From an uncultured Erysipelotrichales bacterium (GTDB lineage: Bacteria; Bacillota_I; Bacilli_A; Erysipelotrichales; Coprobacillaceae): a DNA stretch of 64,000 nucleotides. Position numbers and translations under genes: made by a program. This document shows, in pieces, positions 1 to 7,929 of this stretch (position 1 is the first letter of the stretch; each line of letters begins with the position of its first letter). The stretch spans positions 1-64,000 of the forward strand of contig CAJTTM010000007.1 in the NCBI GenBank assembly GCA_910579135.1. Reading direction: 5' to 3'. The notes under the pieces are model-generated. The model saw only the letters and a program-made list of their open reading frames with translations. It was not told the origin of the DNA and did no database searches.

Positions 1-18
1 ATAATGATCAAAATGAAA

Positions 19-73
19 AGACTGTTAACTATTTCATTTGTCAACAGTCTGAAAAAAGCTCTTAACGAGCTTT
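19..73 (-). terminator. Tandem hairpins downstream of metK
   Basis: Two inverted repeats lie beyond the end of metK: AGACTGTT/AACAGTCT (19-26 with 43-50) and AAAGCTC/GAGCTTT (55-61 with 67-73). Read on the minus strand the second is followed by a short T run, so it can end the metK transcript. The rest of 1-256 shows no gene; it holds another dyad, TAACTATT/AATAGTTA, at 121-140. Confidence 0.5.
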
Positions 74-256
74 CTTATACATTATACAGCTACGGATTAG
101 AAAAAACTGTATAATGGTTATAACTATTAAATAATAGTTACCTTTCTTTCCTTTAAATCACATACCATGAAATATTATACATCATTCCATATAAATATAT
201 AGAGTTCAAAGAAACAAAAAGTAAACTGTTTTTTGTGCACTATGCACAAATATCTT

Positions 257-1396
257 TTATAAATATGATTTTAAAACATCTACCTTATCTAATTTTTCCC
301 AAGGCATTGCACTTCTACCAAAATGACCATAAACAGCAGTTGAAGCATATATTGGAGTTAATAAATCAAGGGTATCAATAATACCTTGAGGTGTTAAATC
401 AAATTCCTTATCAATAGCCTGTAAAATAACATCTTTACTTACCTTTTCACTGCCGAAAGTCTCCACAAAAATACTAGTAGGTTCTTTTACACCAATAGCA
501 TAAGATAATTGAATTTCAATCTTTTCACAAAGTCCTGAAGCAACAATATTTTTCGCAATATACCTTGCCATATAAGCCGCACTTCTATCAACTTTAGATG
601 GATCTTTTCCAGAAAAAGCTCCTCCTCCATGACGAGCAGTTCCCCCATATGTATCAACAATAATTTTTCTTCCAGTTAAACCAGTATCTCCATGAGGTCC
701 ACCAATAACAAATCTTCCAGTTGGATTAATATAAACTTTATAATCTTCATTCATATTATATTTCTTAACAACTTCTTTCATAATATAATTTTGAATATAA
801 TTTTTAAATTCTTCTTCATTGAAATCTGGATCATGTTGAATTGACATAAGAATAGTATCAATCTTTGGATTATTCATATCTGTATAGTCCATAGTGACTT
901 GTGATTTCATATCAGGTCTAGCCCATTTAAACTCACCAGTATGTCTTTTTTCAGTTGCATATCTAACTAGGTGATGAGCAATAGATACTGGCAAAGGCAT
1001 ATAACCTTCTGTTTCACTACAAGCATAACCAAACATAATTCCTTGATCTCCTGCTCCACCAACTGTGGTATTTGTCCCTAATGCAATATCTGCAGATTGA
1101 GTATCCAATACAACTACTACTTTACAAGTATCTGCATTAATTCCTACAGACTCATCTGTATATCCAATACGTCTTAATGTTTCTCTTGCAACTTTTTCAT
1201 AATCAACCTTTGCACTAGTTGTAATTTCTCCGCCAATCACAACTAAATTTGTTGTTGTAAAACATTCACATGCAACTCTTGAATTCTTATCTTCTTTTAA
1301 ACAAGCATCTAAAATTGCATCACTAATTTGATCACATACTTTATCAGGATGTCCTTCTGAGACAGATTCTGATGTAAATAAAATTCTTTTTTCCAT
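257..1396 (-). CDS. metK: S-adenosylmethionine synthase
   Basis: Makes SAM from methionine and ATP in the cytosol. The 379-residue protein has the usual family length. GHPDK lies at residues 15-19, the GAGDQG signature is near residue 114, and the GGGAFSGKD phosphate-binding signature is near residue 258. The ATG at 1394-1396 follows a strong GGAGG (1406-1410) by nine bases. The gene stands alone behind a SAM-I riboswitch, so it is expected to be shut off when SAM is plentiful. No sign of damage. Confidence 0.98.
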   Translation of the reverse strand: MEKRILFTSESVSEGHPDKVCDQISDAILDACLKEDKNSRVACECFTTTNLVVIGGEITTSAKVDYEKVARETLRRIGYTDESVGINADTCKVVVVLDTQSADIALGTNTTVGGAGDQGIMFGYACSETEGYMPLPVSIAHHLVRYATEKRHTGEFKWARPDMKSQVTMDYTDMNNPKIDTILMSIQHDPDFNEEEFKNYIQNYIMKEVVKKYNMNEDYKVYINPTGRFVIGGPHGDTGLTGRKIIVDTYGGTARHGGGAFSGKDPSKVDRSAAYMARYIAKNIVASGLCEKIEIQLSYAIGVKEPTSIFVETFGSEKVSKDVILQAIDKEFDLTPQGIIDTLDLLTPIYASTAVYGHFGRSAMPWEKLDKVDVLKSYL

Positions 1397-1422
1397 TTTT
1401 TCTTTCCTCCCACTTTATCAAC

Positions 1423-1558
1423 AAAAAAAGCTCTCAAGAGGAAAGCTTCTTTTTCTTTCCTCTTATTGTTCAAGTTATAACTTGCTTCGGTTAGGCACCT
1501 TCTTAAATAAGGGTTGCCACCACTTCATAGATCCTCATCTCGTGGTTCTTAATAAGAG
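1423..1558 (-). promoter_or_regulatory. SAM-I (S-box) riboswitch with terminator
   Basis: Lies between a 42-codon gene and metK. The minus strand shows the S-box core GGCAACC (around 1511-1517) followed by AAGGTGCCTAACC (around 1488-1500). P1 forms from CTCTTATT (1551-1558) and AATAAGAG (1460-1467). The 3' arm of P1 runs into AAGAGGAAAG (1455-1464), which can instead pair with CTTTCCTCTT (1436-1445) as an antiterminator. The competing terminator AAGCT...AGCTT (1429-1448) ends in seven T. SAM binding should hold P1, release the terminator and stop metK transcription. The helices are visible; the mechanism is that known for the family. Confidence 0.93.
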
Positions 1559-1560
1559 TT

Positions 1561-1689
1561 TTAAGATTGATATAATTTTTCTAAATCTTCTTCACTAAGT
1601 GAAGTCATTGCACATATTAAATCTTCATCTAAACCTAGATCGAATAAAATACTAGCAATCTTCATTTGTTCTTTTTTTCTGTTATTCAT
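1561..1689 (-). CDS. Small acidic helical protein, 42 aa
   Basis: A 42-residue reading frame with a good site, AGAGGTGAG, five bases before its ATG. The sequence reads as a helix plus a helix-turn-helix-like tail (DEDLICAMTSLSEEDLEKL). It resembles the extreme C-termini seen on some Rpn-family nucleases of related bacteria, so it may be a remnant of such a gene or a free-standing small protein. A longer start at 1752 is unlikely because it would overlap the promoter at 1753-1781. It ends two bases before the metK riboswitch, so the riboswitch transcript may begin inside or upstream of it. Confidence 0.5.
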   Translation of the reverse strand: MNNRKKEQMKIASILFDLGLDEDLICAMTSLSEEDLEKLYQS

Positions 1690-1752
1690 TTGACTCACCT
1701 CTATTAGTTTGTTCAAATTTAATAACATTATTCTACAAAGATTGACGCACAC

Positions 1753-1781
1753 ATTATATGCTAATTATGTATTGAACGCAA
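1753..1781 (-). promoter_or_regulatory. Sigma-A type promoter for the 42-aa gene
   Basis: On the minus strand: TTGCGT (1776-1781), 17-base spacer, perfect TATAAT (1753-1758). It lies about 65 bases before the small gene and may also feed the metK riboswitch. Confidence 0.55.
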
Positions 1782-1789
1782 GAACTATT

Positions 1790-2185
1790 TTATTTTTCTT
1801 TTAATAAATCTCTAATTTCAGTTAATAATTCTTCGCTTGTAGGTCCTTTGACTTCTTCAACAACTTCTTCTTCCTTATGACCTAAACTTGATAACCTATT
1901 AATAGATTTCATAATAATAAAAATCACAAAAGCCATAATAAGGAAATTAATAATCGCTGAAATAAAAGCTCCAATTTGAAGTCCTTCACTACCATTAGGT
2001 AGTGGAATAACCCACCCTAATCCATCAGCAGGATTACCAAAAACATTTAAAATTGGCTTTATAATTGTTTCAGTAAACGATGATACTAATGCTGTAAAAG
2101 CACCACCAATCAACACACCCAAAGATAAATCAATAAGATTTCCTCTTAATGCAAATTCCTTAAATTCATTTAAAAATTTTTTCAT
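1790..2185 (-). CDS. mscL: Large-conductance mechanosensitive channel
   Basis: Membrane channel that opens under osmotic downshock. The 131-residue product has the MscL layout: an N-terminal amphipathic helix (KKFLNEFKEFALRGN), TM1 with the small-residue gate LGVLIGGAF around residues 22-30, a short periplasmic loop with VIPLPNG, TM2 around residues 75-97, and a charged C-terminal helix. Its start overlaps the stop of the NifU-like gene by one base (TAATG), so the two are probably translated together. Confidence 0.96.
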   Translation of the reverse strand: MKKFLNEFKEFALRGNLIDLSLGVLIGGAFTALVSSFTETIIKPILNVFGNPADGLGWVIPLPNGSEGLQIGAFISAIINFLIMAFVIFIIMKSINRLSSLGHKEEEVVEEVKGPTSEELLTEIRDLLKEK

Positions 2186-2412
2186 TAAATCGCCCTTACT
2201 TCAAGAACACCTGGTACTTCTTCTACCAAAATCATCTCTACACCCTCTTTTAAAGTTTCATCAATCATTGCACATCCTACACATGCTCCTAACATATGTA
2301 CATATACAACACCATCTTCAAATTTCACAAATTCAATATCTCCACCATCTCTATTTAAGTATGGCTTTAATTTATTTATAACTTTTTTGACTTCTTCTTC
2401 AATATTTTCCAT
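2185..2412 (-). CDS. NifU C-terminal-domain Fe-S scaffold protein
   Basis: A 75-residue stand-alone Nfu domain that carries or transfers Fe-S clusters. The CxxC ligands are Cys44 and Cys47 (GACVGCAMI), preceded by the RDGGD motif at residues 21-25. Stand-alone Nfu proteins of this length are common in Bacillota. It heads a two-gene unit with mscL; a TATAAT box lies about 20 bases upstream on the minus strand. Confidence 0.92.
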   Translation of the reverse strand: MENIEEEVKKVINKLKPYLNRDGGDIEFVKFEDGVVYVHMLGACVGCAMIDETLKEGVEMILVEEVPGVLEVRAI

Positions 2413-2553
2413 AATTACATAACCTCCGTCATTCTGTGTTATTATACCACATTTTTTTAAGATTAAAAGTCTCTTGTCTATATTTACTCCATGTTTATAT
2501 CATCTTTTTATTTCATCTTGTATTTTATAATACTCTTTTAATTTTAAAATCAT

Positions 2554-3369
2554 TTAAGATACATTTTCTACTGAAATGTCCTTATCTTCAATATAACAAA
2601 TGACTATACCTGCTTTTTCCCCCATCTCCTTTAAATCATATTCCTTATCTAATTCAAGCTTTGCCTTATTAATTCCAAATTCACTAGCATCTTCTATATC
2701 ATGTACTATTCCAAACTGAATTTCACTCTTTGGTAAAGGAAAACTTGGGAAAGTCATGACTTTATCTACAAGTGAACAATATTCTTCTAATCTATAAAAA
2801 GTATTTAATTCACTAGTAATATCTTCATAATGATTTATAATAAGATTTCCTTTTAAATTGCATTATAGAGTTGCAGTGTGTATCAATACTTTTTGATTTT
2901 TTATATTTATAACATAATGATTATCTTTAATATTATAGGAACTAGATTCAACATAAAAATTATGCTTTGAATATTTTTCTTTAATATAGTTCTTACTATT
3001 ATGATTAACAATCATATGAGAAATAGGATTCCCTTGAAAAAGCATATTGAAAACATAAATAATCACTCCAATAGATATAAAAAAAACAATTAATGGCATA
3101 AATATAAAATTTTGAAATTGTGATTTTGTACCATTAAAGCTACATGTAAGTAAGATAAAGAGAATAAGAAAAATTACAGAAGTCTTTTTTATTTTCTTGT
3201 ACCATTTTTTATTAAGAGATTCTTCACTAAATAATGGTACATCTAACGTTTTTTTACAGTCCTGACAATATTCGCAGTGTTTTAATACAAATTCTTTACT
3301 TTCATCACTTGTTACCTCATCATTAACTAAAGGTATTAAATTTTGTACAATTGCACACTCTTTATTCAT
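2554..3369 (-). pseudogene. Zinc-finger anti-sigma factor with in-frame stop
   Basis: The first 168 codons encode an anti-sigma-like protein: an HxxxCxxC zinc-finger motif (His31, Cys35, Cys38) and two membrane segments (about residues 58-75 and 88-108). A TAA at 2863-2865 ends this part. The same frame then stays open for another 102 codons to 2554 with no further stop, and the next ATG (2757) has no ribosome site, so one longer gene seems to have been cut by a nonsense change. The start overlaps the sigma gene stop as ATGA, the usual coupled arrangement. The role of the C-terminal part is not recognised. A short functional protein ending at 2863 remains possible. Confidence 0.7.
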
Positions 3370-3823
3370 AACATATCTTCTTTCAACTGTTTTTTTAATT
3401 CATTTTTAATTCCAAAATAAATAACTCTTATTGAATTTGAATTCATTTTCATCTTTATTGATATTTCTTCATATGAATATCCTTCTATTCTATATTTAAA
3501 AATATCTTGTTGAACCTTTGGCTCATCTTTAATTAATTTCATGATTTCATCAACTTTATAATGATATTCATCAAAGAATGGATAATCAGATACCTGATCC
3601 ATATGTATTTCTCTATTATATTTTCTTAATTCTTTATAAGTTACATTTCTCGCAATCCCAAAAATCCAAGTCTTTATATCTGAATTTTTTTAAAAGATGA
3701 CAACGATAAAAGAACTTGATAAAAAGTTTTGGAAGTTAAATCTTCACTTAATGATGGATTTTTACATAAACTCAAAATATAAAAATATACATCTTTTTTA
3801 TAACTATTATATAATTCTTTCAT
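3366..3823 (-). pseudogene. ECF-type sigma factor, frameshifted
   Basis: Starts at 3823 behind AAGGAAGG. The first 46 or so codons give region 2 (YNSYKKDVYFYIL, then EDLTSKTFYQVL). The frame breaks at a run of seven A (3685-3691 on the plus strand). One extra A restores SDIKTWIFGIARN and runs straight into region 4 (YRIEGYSYEEISIKM). The whole would be about 150 residues, normal for a small ECF sigma. It is coupled by ATGA to the anti-sigma gene, which is also broken. The deletion is either real or a homopolymer read error; both partners being damaged favours real decay. Confidence 0.8.
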
Positions 3824-3978
3824 TTTTAACCTTCCTTCATATATAAGTATCTTTAAAACGATAAAATGTTACATAGATTTATAAATATTTTATCATTATT
3901 ATTTAAACAAACAAACATATATCAGTTTAATAATTTTTTTAGGAATTTCAAAAAAAGGAATACAAAGACATTATTTCG

Positions 3979-3987
3979 TGGTATAAT
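3979..3987 (+). promoter_or_regulatory. Extended -10 promoter
   Basis: TGGTATAAT matches an extended -10 element (TGn-TATAAT) 24 bases before the S1-domain gene. No clear -35 box is visible, which fits an extended -10 promoter. Confidence 0.55.
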
Positions 3988-4010
3988 TTTATTTGATTGG
4001 AGGTGTACTA

Positions 4011-4385
4011 ATGGAACATCGTATTCAGGTAGGAGATATTATTGATGTTACCATTACTGGGATACAGCCTTATGGTGCTTTTGCTCTGTTACCAGATCAC
4101 TCAACTGGTTTGATACATATTTCAGAAATTTCTCATAAATTTGTGAGAAATGTTGAAAGTTTTGTTAAAGTTGGTGAAACAATTACTGTTAAAGTCATTG
4201 ATATTGATACTGTTCATCATCAAGCCAAATTGTCATTAAAGGCAGTATATCAATATAACAGGAAACATAAAAGAGGGTATCGTAATCAACGTTTACCTAT
4301 AGTTGAAACACCTAAAGGATTCACTCCATTGAAAGTCATGCTACCTATATGGATAGAAGAAAAAATAAAGGAGGAAAATACATAA
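4011..4385 (+). CDS. yugI: S1 domain RNA-binding protein, YugI/CvfD-like
   Basis: A 124-residue cytosolic protein with one S1 fold filling residues 3-75 (VGDIIDVTITGIQPYGAFALL...GLIHISEIS) and a basic tail (YNRKHKRGYRNQR). It matches general stress protein 13/CvfD, linked in Bacillota to ribosome binding and post-transcriptional control. The ATG at 4011 is preferred over an upstream TTG because GGAGGTG sits seven bases before it. The stop overlaps the pgi start (TAATG), so the two are co-transcribed and coupled. Confidence 0.88.
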   Translation: MEHRIQVGDIIDVTITGIQPYGAFALLPDHSTGLIHISEISHKFVRNVESFVKVGETITVKVIDIDTVHHQAKLSLKAVYQYNRKHKRGYRNQRLPIVETPKGFTPLKVMLPIWIEEKIKEENT

Positions 4386-5668
4386 TGATTAATGTTGATT
4401 TATCTCAAGCCAAATTAGCTGAAAGCATGGAATCTTATAAAGATGAAGTTGTTAGACTTCATGATATGATTCATAACAAGACAGGTCAAGGAAGTGATTT
4501 TCTTGGATGGGTTGATTTACCAGTTAATTATGACAAAGAAGAAGTTAAAGAAATTTTAAAGAAAGCAAAAGAATTAAAAGATGAAATTGATGTTTTATTA
4601 GTTTGTGGTATTGGTGGTTCTTATTTAGGTGCTAGAGCTGCAATTGAAGCTATCAATGGTTTATACCCTACTAATAAAGTTAAGATTATTTATATTGGAA
4701 ATACATTCTCTTCTAATTATTTAGCTCAAGTCAAAGAATTTGTAAAAGATAAGGAATTTGCTATCAATGTTATTTCTAAATCTGGTACAACTACTGAAAC
4801 TTCTGTAGCATTTAGAATTTTTAAAGATTTATTAGAAAAAACAAAGGGAAAAGATGTTGCTAGAAAAAGAATTATTGCAACTACTGATAAAGCTAAAGGA
4901 GCATTAAAAACATTAGCAACTCAAGAAGGATATACTACTTTTGTTGTTCCTGATGATATCGGTGGACGTTTCTCGGTATTAACAGCTGTTGGTTTATTCC
5001 CAATTGCTATGGCTGATATTGATATTGAAGCTATGATGAAAGGTGCTGCTGATGCAAGGGAAGAATATAATAATCCTGATTTATTAACAAATCAAGCTTA
5101 TCAATATGGTGTTGCTAGACAAATGTTAAATAAAGCTGGTTATAAAGCTGAAATGTTTATTACTTATGAATTACAATTAGCAATGGTTGCTGAATGGTGG
5201 AAACAATTATTTGGTGAATCTGAAGGTAAAGAAGATAAAGGTATTTTACCAACTAGCGCAACTTTCTCTACTGATTTACATTCATTAGGACAATTTATTC
5301 AAGAAGGTACTAAAGTATTATATGAAACAGTATTCCAAGTTAAAAAACCTGTTGCTGATTTAGAAATCCCTAGTGATCCTGACAACTTAGATAACCTTAA
5401 CTATCTTGCAGGAAAAACTGTTGATTATGTCAATAAAAAAGCATGTGAAGGTACAGTTGATGCTCATGTCAATACTGGAGGAGTTCCTAATATTCAAGTC
5501 ACTATGGATGAATTAACTCCATATTCATTTGGTTATTTAGTTTACTTCTTTGAAAAAGCTTGTGCTTTATCTGTTTACTTATTAGGTGTTAATCCATTTA
5601 ATCAACCAGGTGTTGAAGTTTACAAGAAAAACATGTTTAAATTACTTGGTAAACCAGGAGTAAAATAA
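4385..5668 (+). CDS. pgi: Glucose-6-phosphate isomerase
   Basis: Interconverts glucose-6-phosphate and fructose-6-phosphate in glycolysis. The 427-residue form is the short bacterial type. Visible signatures are the sugar-phosphate binding stretch ISKSGTTTET near residue 145, EWWKQLFGESEGK near residue 275, and the C-terminal KNMFKLLGKPG. The start is MINVDLSQ: GGAGG lies ten bases before this ATG, and the longer frame from 4349 would sit inside the S1 gene. Followed by a strong terminator. Confidence 0.98.
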   Translation: MINVDLSQAKLAESMESYKDEVVRLHDMIHNKTGQGSDFLGWVDLPVNYDKEEVKEILKKAKELKDEIDVLLVCGIGGSYLGARAAIEAINGLYPTNKVKIIYIGNTFSSNYLAQVKEFVKDKEFAINVISKSGTTTETSVAFRIFKDLLEKTKGKDVARKRIIATTDKAKGALKTLATQEGYTTFVVPDDIGGRFSVLTAVGLFPIAMADIDIEAMMKGAADAREEYNNPDLLTNQAYQYGVARQMLNKAGYKAEMFITYELQLAMVAEWWKQLFGESEGKEDKGILPTSATFSTDLHSLGQFIQEGTKVLYETVFQVKKPVADLEIPSDPDNLDNLNYLAGKTVDYVNKKACEGTVDAHVNTGGVPNIQVTMDELTPYSFGYLVYFFEKACALSVYLLGVNPFNQPGVEVYKKNMFKLLGKPGVK

Positions 5669-5675
5669 GAAAATA

Positions 5676-5705
5676 AAAACTTAGGAATTCCTAAGTTTTT
5701 TTATA
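5676..5705. terminator. Bidirectional terminator pgi / degV
   Basis: A perfect hairpin, AACTTAGG/CCTAAGTT around AATT, is flanked by A and T runs. It can end transcription from both sides of the convergent genes. Confidence 0.9.
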
Positions 5706-5707
5706 CC

Positions 5708-6544
5708 CTACTTTTTAAAATATGCAATTGCTTTTCCACCAGGTCCAACATGCGTCCCAATAACTGGACCAATTAATTTACTCTCTACTTTCCCTACAGA
5801 AAAAGCTTCATCTAATATATCATTAAATTTATCCATAGATTTTTCTTCACCTGTAAAACCAAAATAAATATTTTGTGATAAATCAATATCACCATGATCA
5901 TGAATTACTGAAACTAATTCTAATGTAGCCTTTGATAAACCTCTTGCTTTTGAAAAAACATCCAATTTCCCTTTATCAACCCCAATTACTGGTTTAATTT
6001 TCAATAAAGTTCCAGCCATTGCAGATGTACGTGATAAACGTCCACCTTTATATAAATATTCTAATGTATCAACAATCGCAAAAATTGCTACCTTTTCTTT
6101 TAATGTTTCAATTATTTCTACAATCATTTCTACATCTTCATTGTTATCTCTCATTGATATAGCTTTATCTACCAATAACCTTAATGCTAGTGTCGTTGTT
6201 TGACTATCGATAATATAAACTTTATCATATTCACATAAATCAGCGGCTAATTTTGCACTTTGATAAGTTCCACTAAATTGACTTGAAAGTAAAATCATAA
6301 TAATGGGTTCATTATTTTCCTTTGCCTTCAATATATAATCCATAAAATCTTGAGGTGATGGCTGTGATGTTGTTGGAAGAGTTGAAGATTGAACTAATTG
6401 TTTATAAAACTCCTCTGATTGAATATCTATTCTATCTTTATATTCTTTTCCATCAATAACAACCTTTAATGGTATAATATCTATATTTAACTGTCTTGCT
6501 TCTTCCAATGTATAATCAGCTGTAGAATCTGTTAATATTCTCAT
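5708..6544 (-). CDS. DegV family fatty-acid-binding protein
   Basis: A 278-residue DegV protein. The family binds a fatty acid and includes the FakB subunits, which present the lipid to FakA kinase. Diagnostic are the N-terminal TDSTADY (residues 5-11), the TTSQPSP loop near residue 58, and the SSQFSGTYQSA motif near residue 86. The start follows AAGGAGAT by six bases. It has its own promoter and no FakA gene nearby, so the exact lipid role is open. Confidence 0.93.
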   Translation of the reverse strand: MRILTDSTADYTLEEARQLNIDIIPLKVVIDGKEYKDRIDIQSEEFYKQLVQSSTLPTTSQPSPQDFMDYILKAKENNEPIIMILLSSQFSGTYQSAKLAADLCEYDKVYIIDSQTTTLALRLLVDKAISMRDNNEDVEMIVEIIETLKEKVAIFAIVDTLEYLYKGGRLSRTSAMAGTLLKIKPVIGVDKGKLDVFSKARGLSKATLELVSVIHDHGDIDLSQNIYFGFTGEEKSMDKFNDILDEAFSVGKVESKLIGPVIGTHVGPGGKAIAYFKK

Positions 6545-6580
6545 GTATAATCTCCTTATTTAATTAAAATTTTCAAAGTA

Positions 6581-6608
6581 ATTATATTACCGTTTTATAA
6601 AATGTCAA
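6581..6608 (-). promoter_or_regulatory. Consensus promoter of degV
   Basis: Minus strand TTGACA (6603-6608), 16-base spacer, TATAAT (6581-6586), about 35 bases before the ATG. Confidence 0.8.
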
Positions 6609-6691
6609 TATATAATTAAAATTTTTTAATTATATTATCTTTGAACATTAAAAAAAGAAGATAAAGAACTTATAGAAATTTTAAAAAAGCA

Positions 6692-6721
6692 TTGACTTAT
6701 AAACCTAAGTTATGCTAATAT
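6692..6721 (+). promoter_or_regulatory. Promoter of the tRNA cluster
   Basis: TTGACT (6692-6697), 18-base spacer, TAATAT (6716-6721), 12 bases before the first tRNA. All seven tRNAs can come from this transcript. Confidence 0.65.
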
Positions 6722-6733
6722 AAATAGGCACTC

Positions 6734-6809
6734 GGAGGTTTAGCTCAGTTGGGAGAGCATCTGCCTTACAAGCAGAGGGTCAGCGGTTCGAGCCCGTTAA
6801 CCTCCACCA
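6734..6809 (+). tRNA. tRNA-Val (UAC)
   Basis: Seven-pair acceptor GGAGGTT/AACCTCC, A discriminator, encoded CCA. The anticodon loop CTTACAA gives UAC. Confidence 0.97.
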
Positions 6810-6826
6810 TTTTTTTAATAGTTAAA

Positions 6827-6902
<76 letters not shown>

Positions 6903-6906
6903 TGAT

Positions 6907-6990
6907 GGGAAGGTAGCGAAGTGGCTAAACGCGGCTGACTGTAACTCAGTTCCTTTAGGTTCGATGGTTCGAATCCATCTCTTCCCACCA
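6907..6990 (+). tRNA. tRNA-Tyr (GUA)
   Basis: 84 bases with the long variable arm expected of bacterial tRNA-Tyr. The loop CTGTAAC gives GUA. CCA is encoded. Confidence 0.96.
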
Positions 6991-6998
6991 TTTTCTAT

Positions 6999-7074
6999 TG
7001 GGATATAGCCAAGCGGTAAGGCAACAGACTTTGACTCTGTCATCTCCCTGGTTCGAATCCAGGTATCCCAGCCA
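6999..7074 (+). tRNA. tRNA-Gln (UUG)
   Basis: Acceptor TGGGATA/TATCCCA, G discriminator, encoded CCA. The loop CTTTGAC gives UUG. Confidence 0.97.
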
Positions 7075-7075
7075 T

Positions 7076-7151
7076 GATCCGCTAGCTCAGCCGGTAGAGC
7101 ATCTGACTTTTAATCAGAGGGTCAGGCGTTCGAATCGCCTGCGGATCACCA
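7076..7151 (+). tRNA. tRNA-Lys (UUU)
   Basis: Acceptor GATCCGC/GCGGATC with A discriminator and encoded CCA. The loop CTTTTAA gives UUU. Confidence 0.97.
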
Positions 7152-7158
7152 ATTTTAT

Positions 7159-7232
7159 GCGGGTGTAGTTCAATGGTAGAACTTCAGCCTTCCAAGCTGA
7201 CTACGTGGGTTCGATTCCCATCACCCGCTCCA
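7159..7232 (+). tRNA. tRNA-Gly (UCC), copy 1
   Basis: 74 bases, acceptor GCGGGTG/CACCCGC, U discriminator, encoded CCA. The loop CTTCCAA gives UCC. Confidence 0.97.
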
Positions 7233-7256
7233 TTAAATTAAATATCTTTATCCTAT

Positions 7257-7330
7257 GCGGGTGTAGTTCAATGGTAGAACTTCAGCCTTCCAAGCTGACT
7301 ACGTGGGTTCGATTCCCATCACCCGCTCCA
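7257..7330 (+). tRNA. tRNA-Gly (UCC), copy 2
   Basis: Identical over all 74 bases to the copy at 7159-7232, with 24 bases between them. This looks like a recent tandem duplication or gene conversion. Confidence 0.97.
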
Positions 7331-7375
7331 GTGACGTTGCTGTTCGAACTTTTAAAGTTTGAACTTGAGATACAT

Positions 7376-7402
7376 ATCAATCCGTTCGGGTTGATTTTTT
7401 TT
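7376..7402 (+). terminator. Terminator of the tRNA cluster
   Basis: ATCAATCCG/CGGGTTGAT hairpin followed by eight T. Just upstream, 7342-7364, lies a near-perfect palindrome GTTCGAACTTT/AAAGTTTGAAC of unknown use, possibly RNA processing or an integration scar. Confidence 0.85.
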
Positions 7403-7442
7403 GTGTTTACAAAGGAATTAACAAAGAAAGGACAGTGCATTT

Positions 7443-7718
7443 ATGATAAAGTTTACTACACAAGAGTTAGAGATGGAAAGTAGTTTAAAACAACGTATCC
7501 TATTTATTTGTGAGTTTTGCCATACTACACCAAAGATTATCAATGGTAGTATCAAACGTATCAATAATACTAATTTAAACTATCTAGAACCACATAAAAT
7601 CATTATAAACAATACTACTTTTCTAGCATTTAATTACTCTACTGATATTTATATAGGTAATTTAAGTAAAAAGATTAAATTAGTAGAACTAGAAGATTAT
7701 ATTAAGAATATGGCTTAA
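7443..7718 (+). CDS. Hypothetical protein, 91 aa
   Basis: Not recognised. The gene starts at an ATG eight bases after AAAGGA. The product has a single CxxC (ICEFCHTTPK, about residues 22-31) and a basic middle (GSIKRINNTN), with no membrane segment. It is the first frame of the mobile element, ahead of the recombinase, where small regulatory proteins often sit. A fused longer frame running back through tRNA-Gly is rejected. Confidence 0.5.
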   Translation: MIKFTTQELEMESSLKQRILFICEFCHTTPKIINGSIKRINNTNLNYLEPHKIIINNTTFLAFNYSTDIYIGNLSKKIKLVELEDYIKNMA

Positions 7719-7858
7719 ACACTAGCAAAATAAGCAAATGATATTGACTTTTTCTCTTTAAAACCTTATCATATAAAGCAAATATTGAATTATTTTGTCT
7801 ACCAAATCTTTTTAATGGGGTTATGATTTGGAAGTACACAATTTAGAAACATAAGTTA

Positions 7859-7908
7859 AAGAGATAAAGGTAGTAGATGTATCTATGGGCTTTTATCTCT
7901 TATTTTTT
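7859..7908 (+). terminator. Terminator before the recombinase
   Basis: AAGAGATAAA (7859-7868) pairs with TTTATCTCTT (7892-7901) and is followed by a T run. It lies 20 bases before the recombinase start, so it may isolate or attenuate that gene. Confidence 0.7.
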
Positions 7909-7929
7909 TAGAAAGGGTGTGGAATAATT

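Noticed and set aside
7159..7330. Duplicate tRNA-Gly genes as left and right attachment sites
   Set aside because: The copies lie 24 bases apart with nothing between, serine recombinases seldom use tRNA genes, and no third partial copy was found at the far end of the element.
7205..7483. Protein frame running through tRNA-Gly into the 91-aa gene
   Set aside because: It begins inside a tRNA and crosses the tRNA terminator; the real gene starts at 7443 in another frame.
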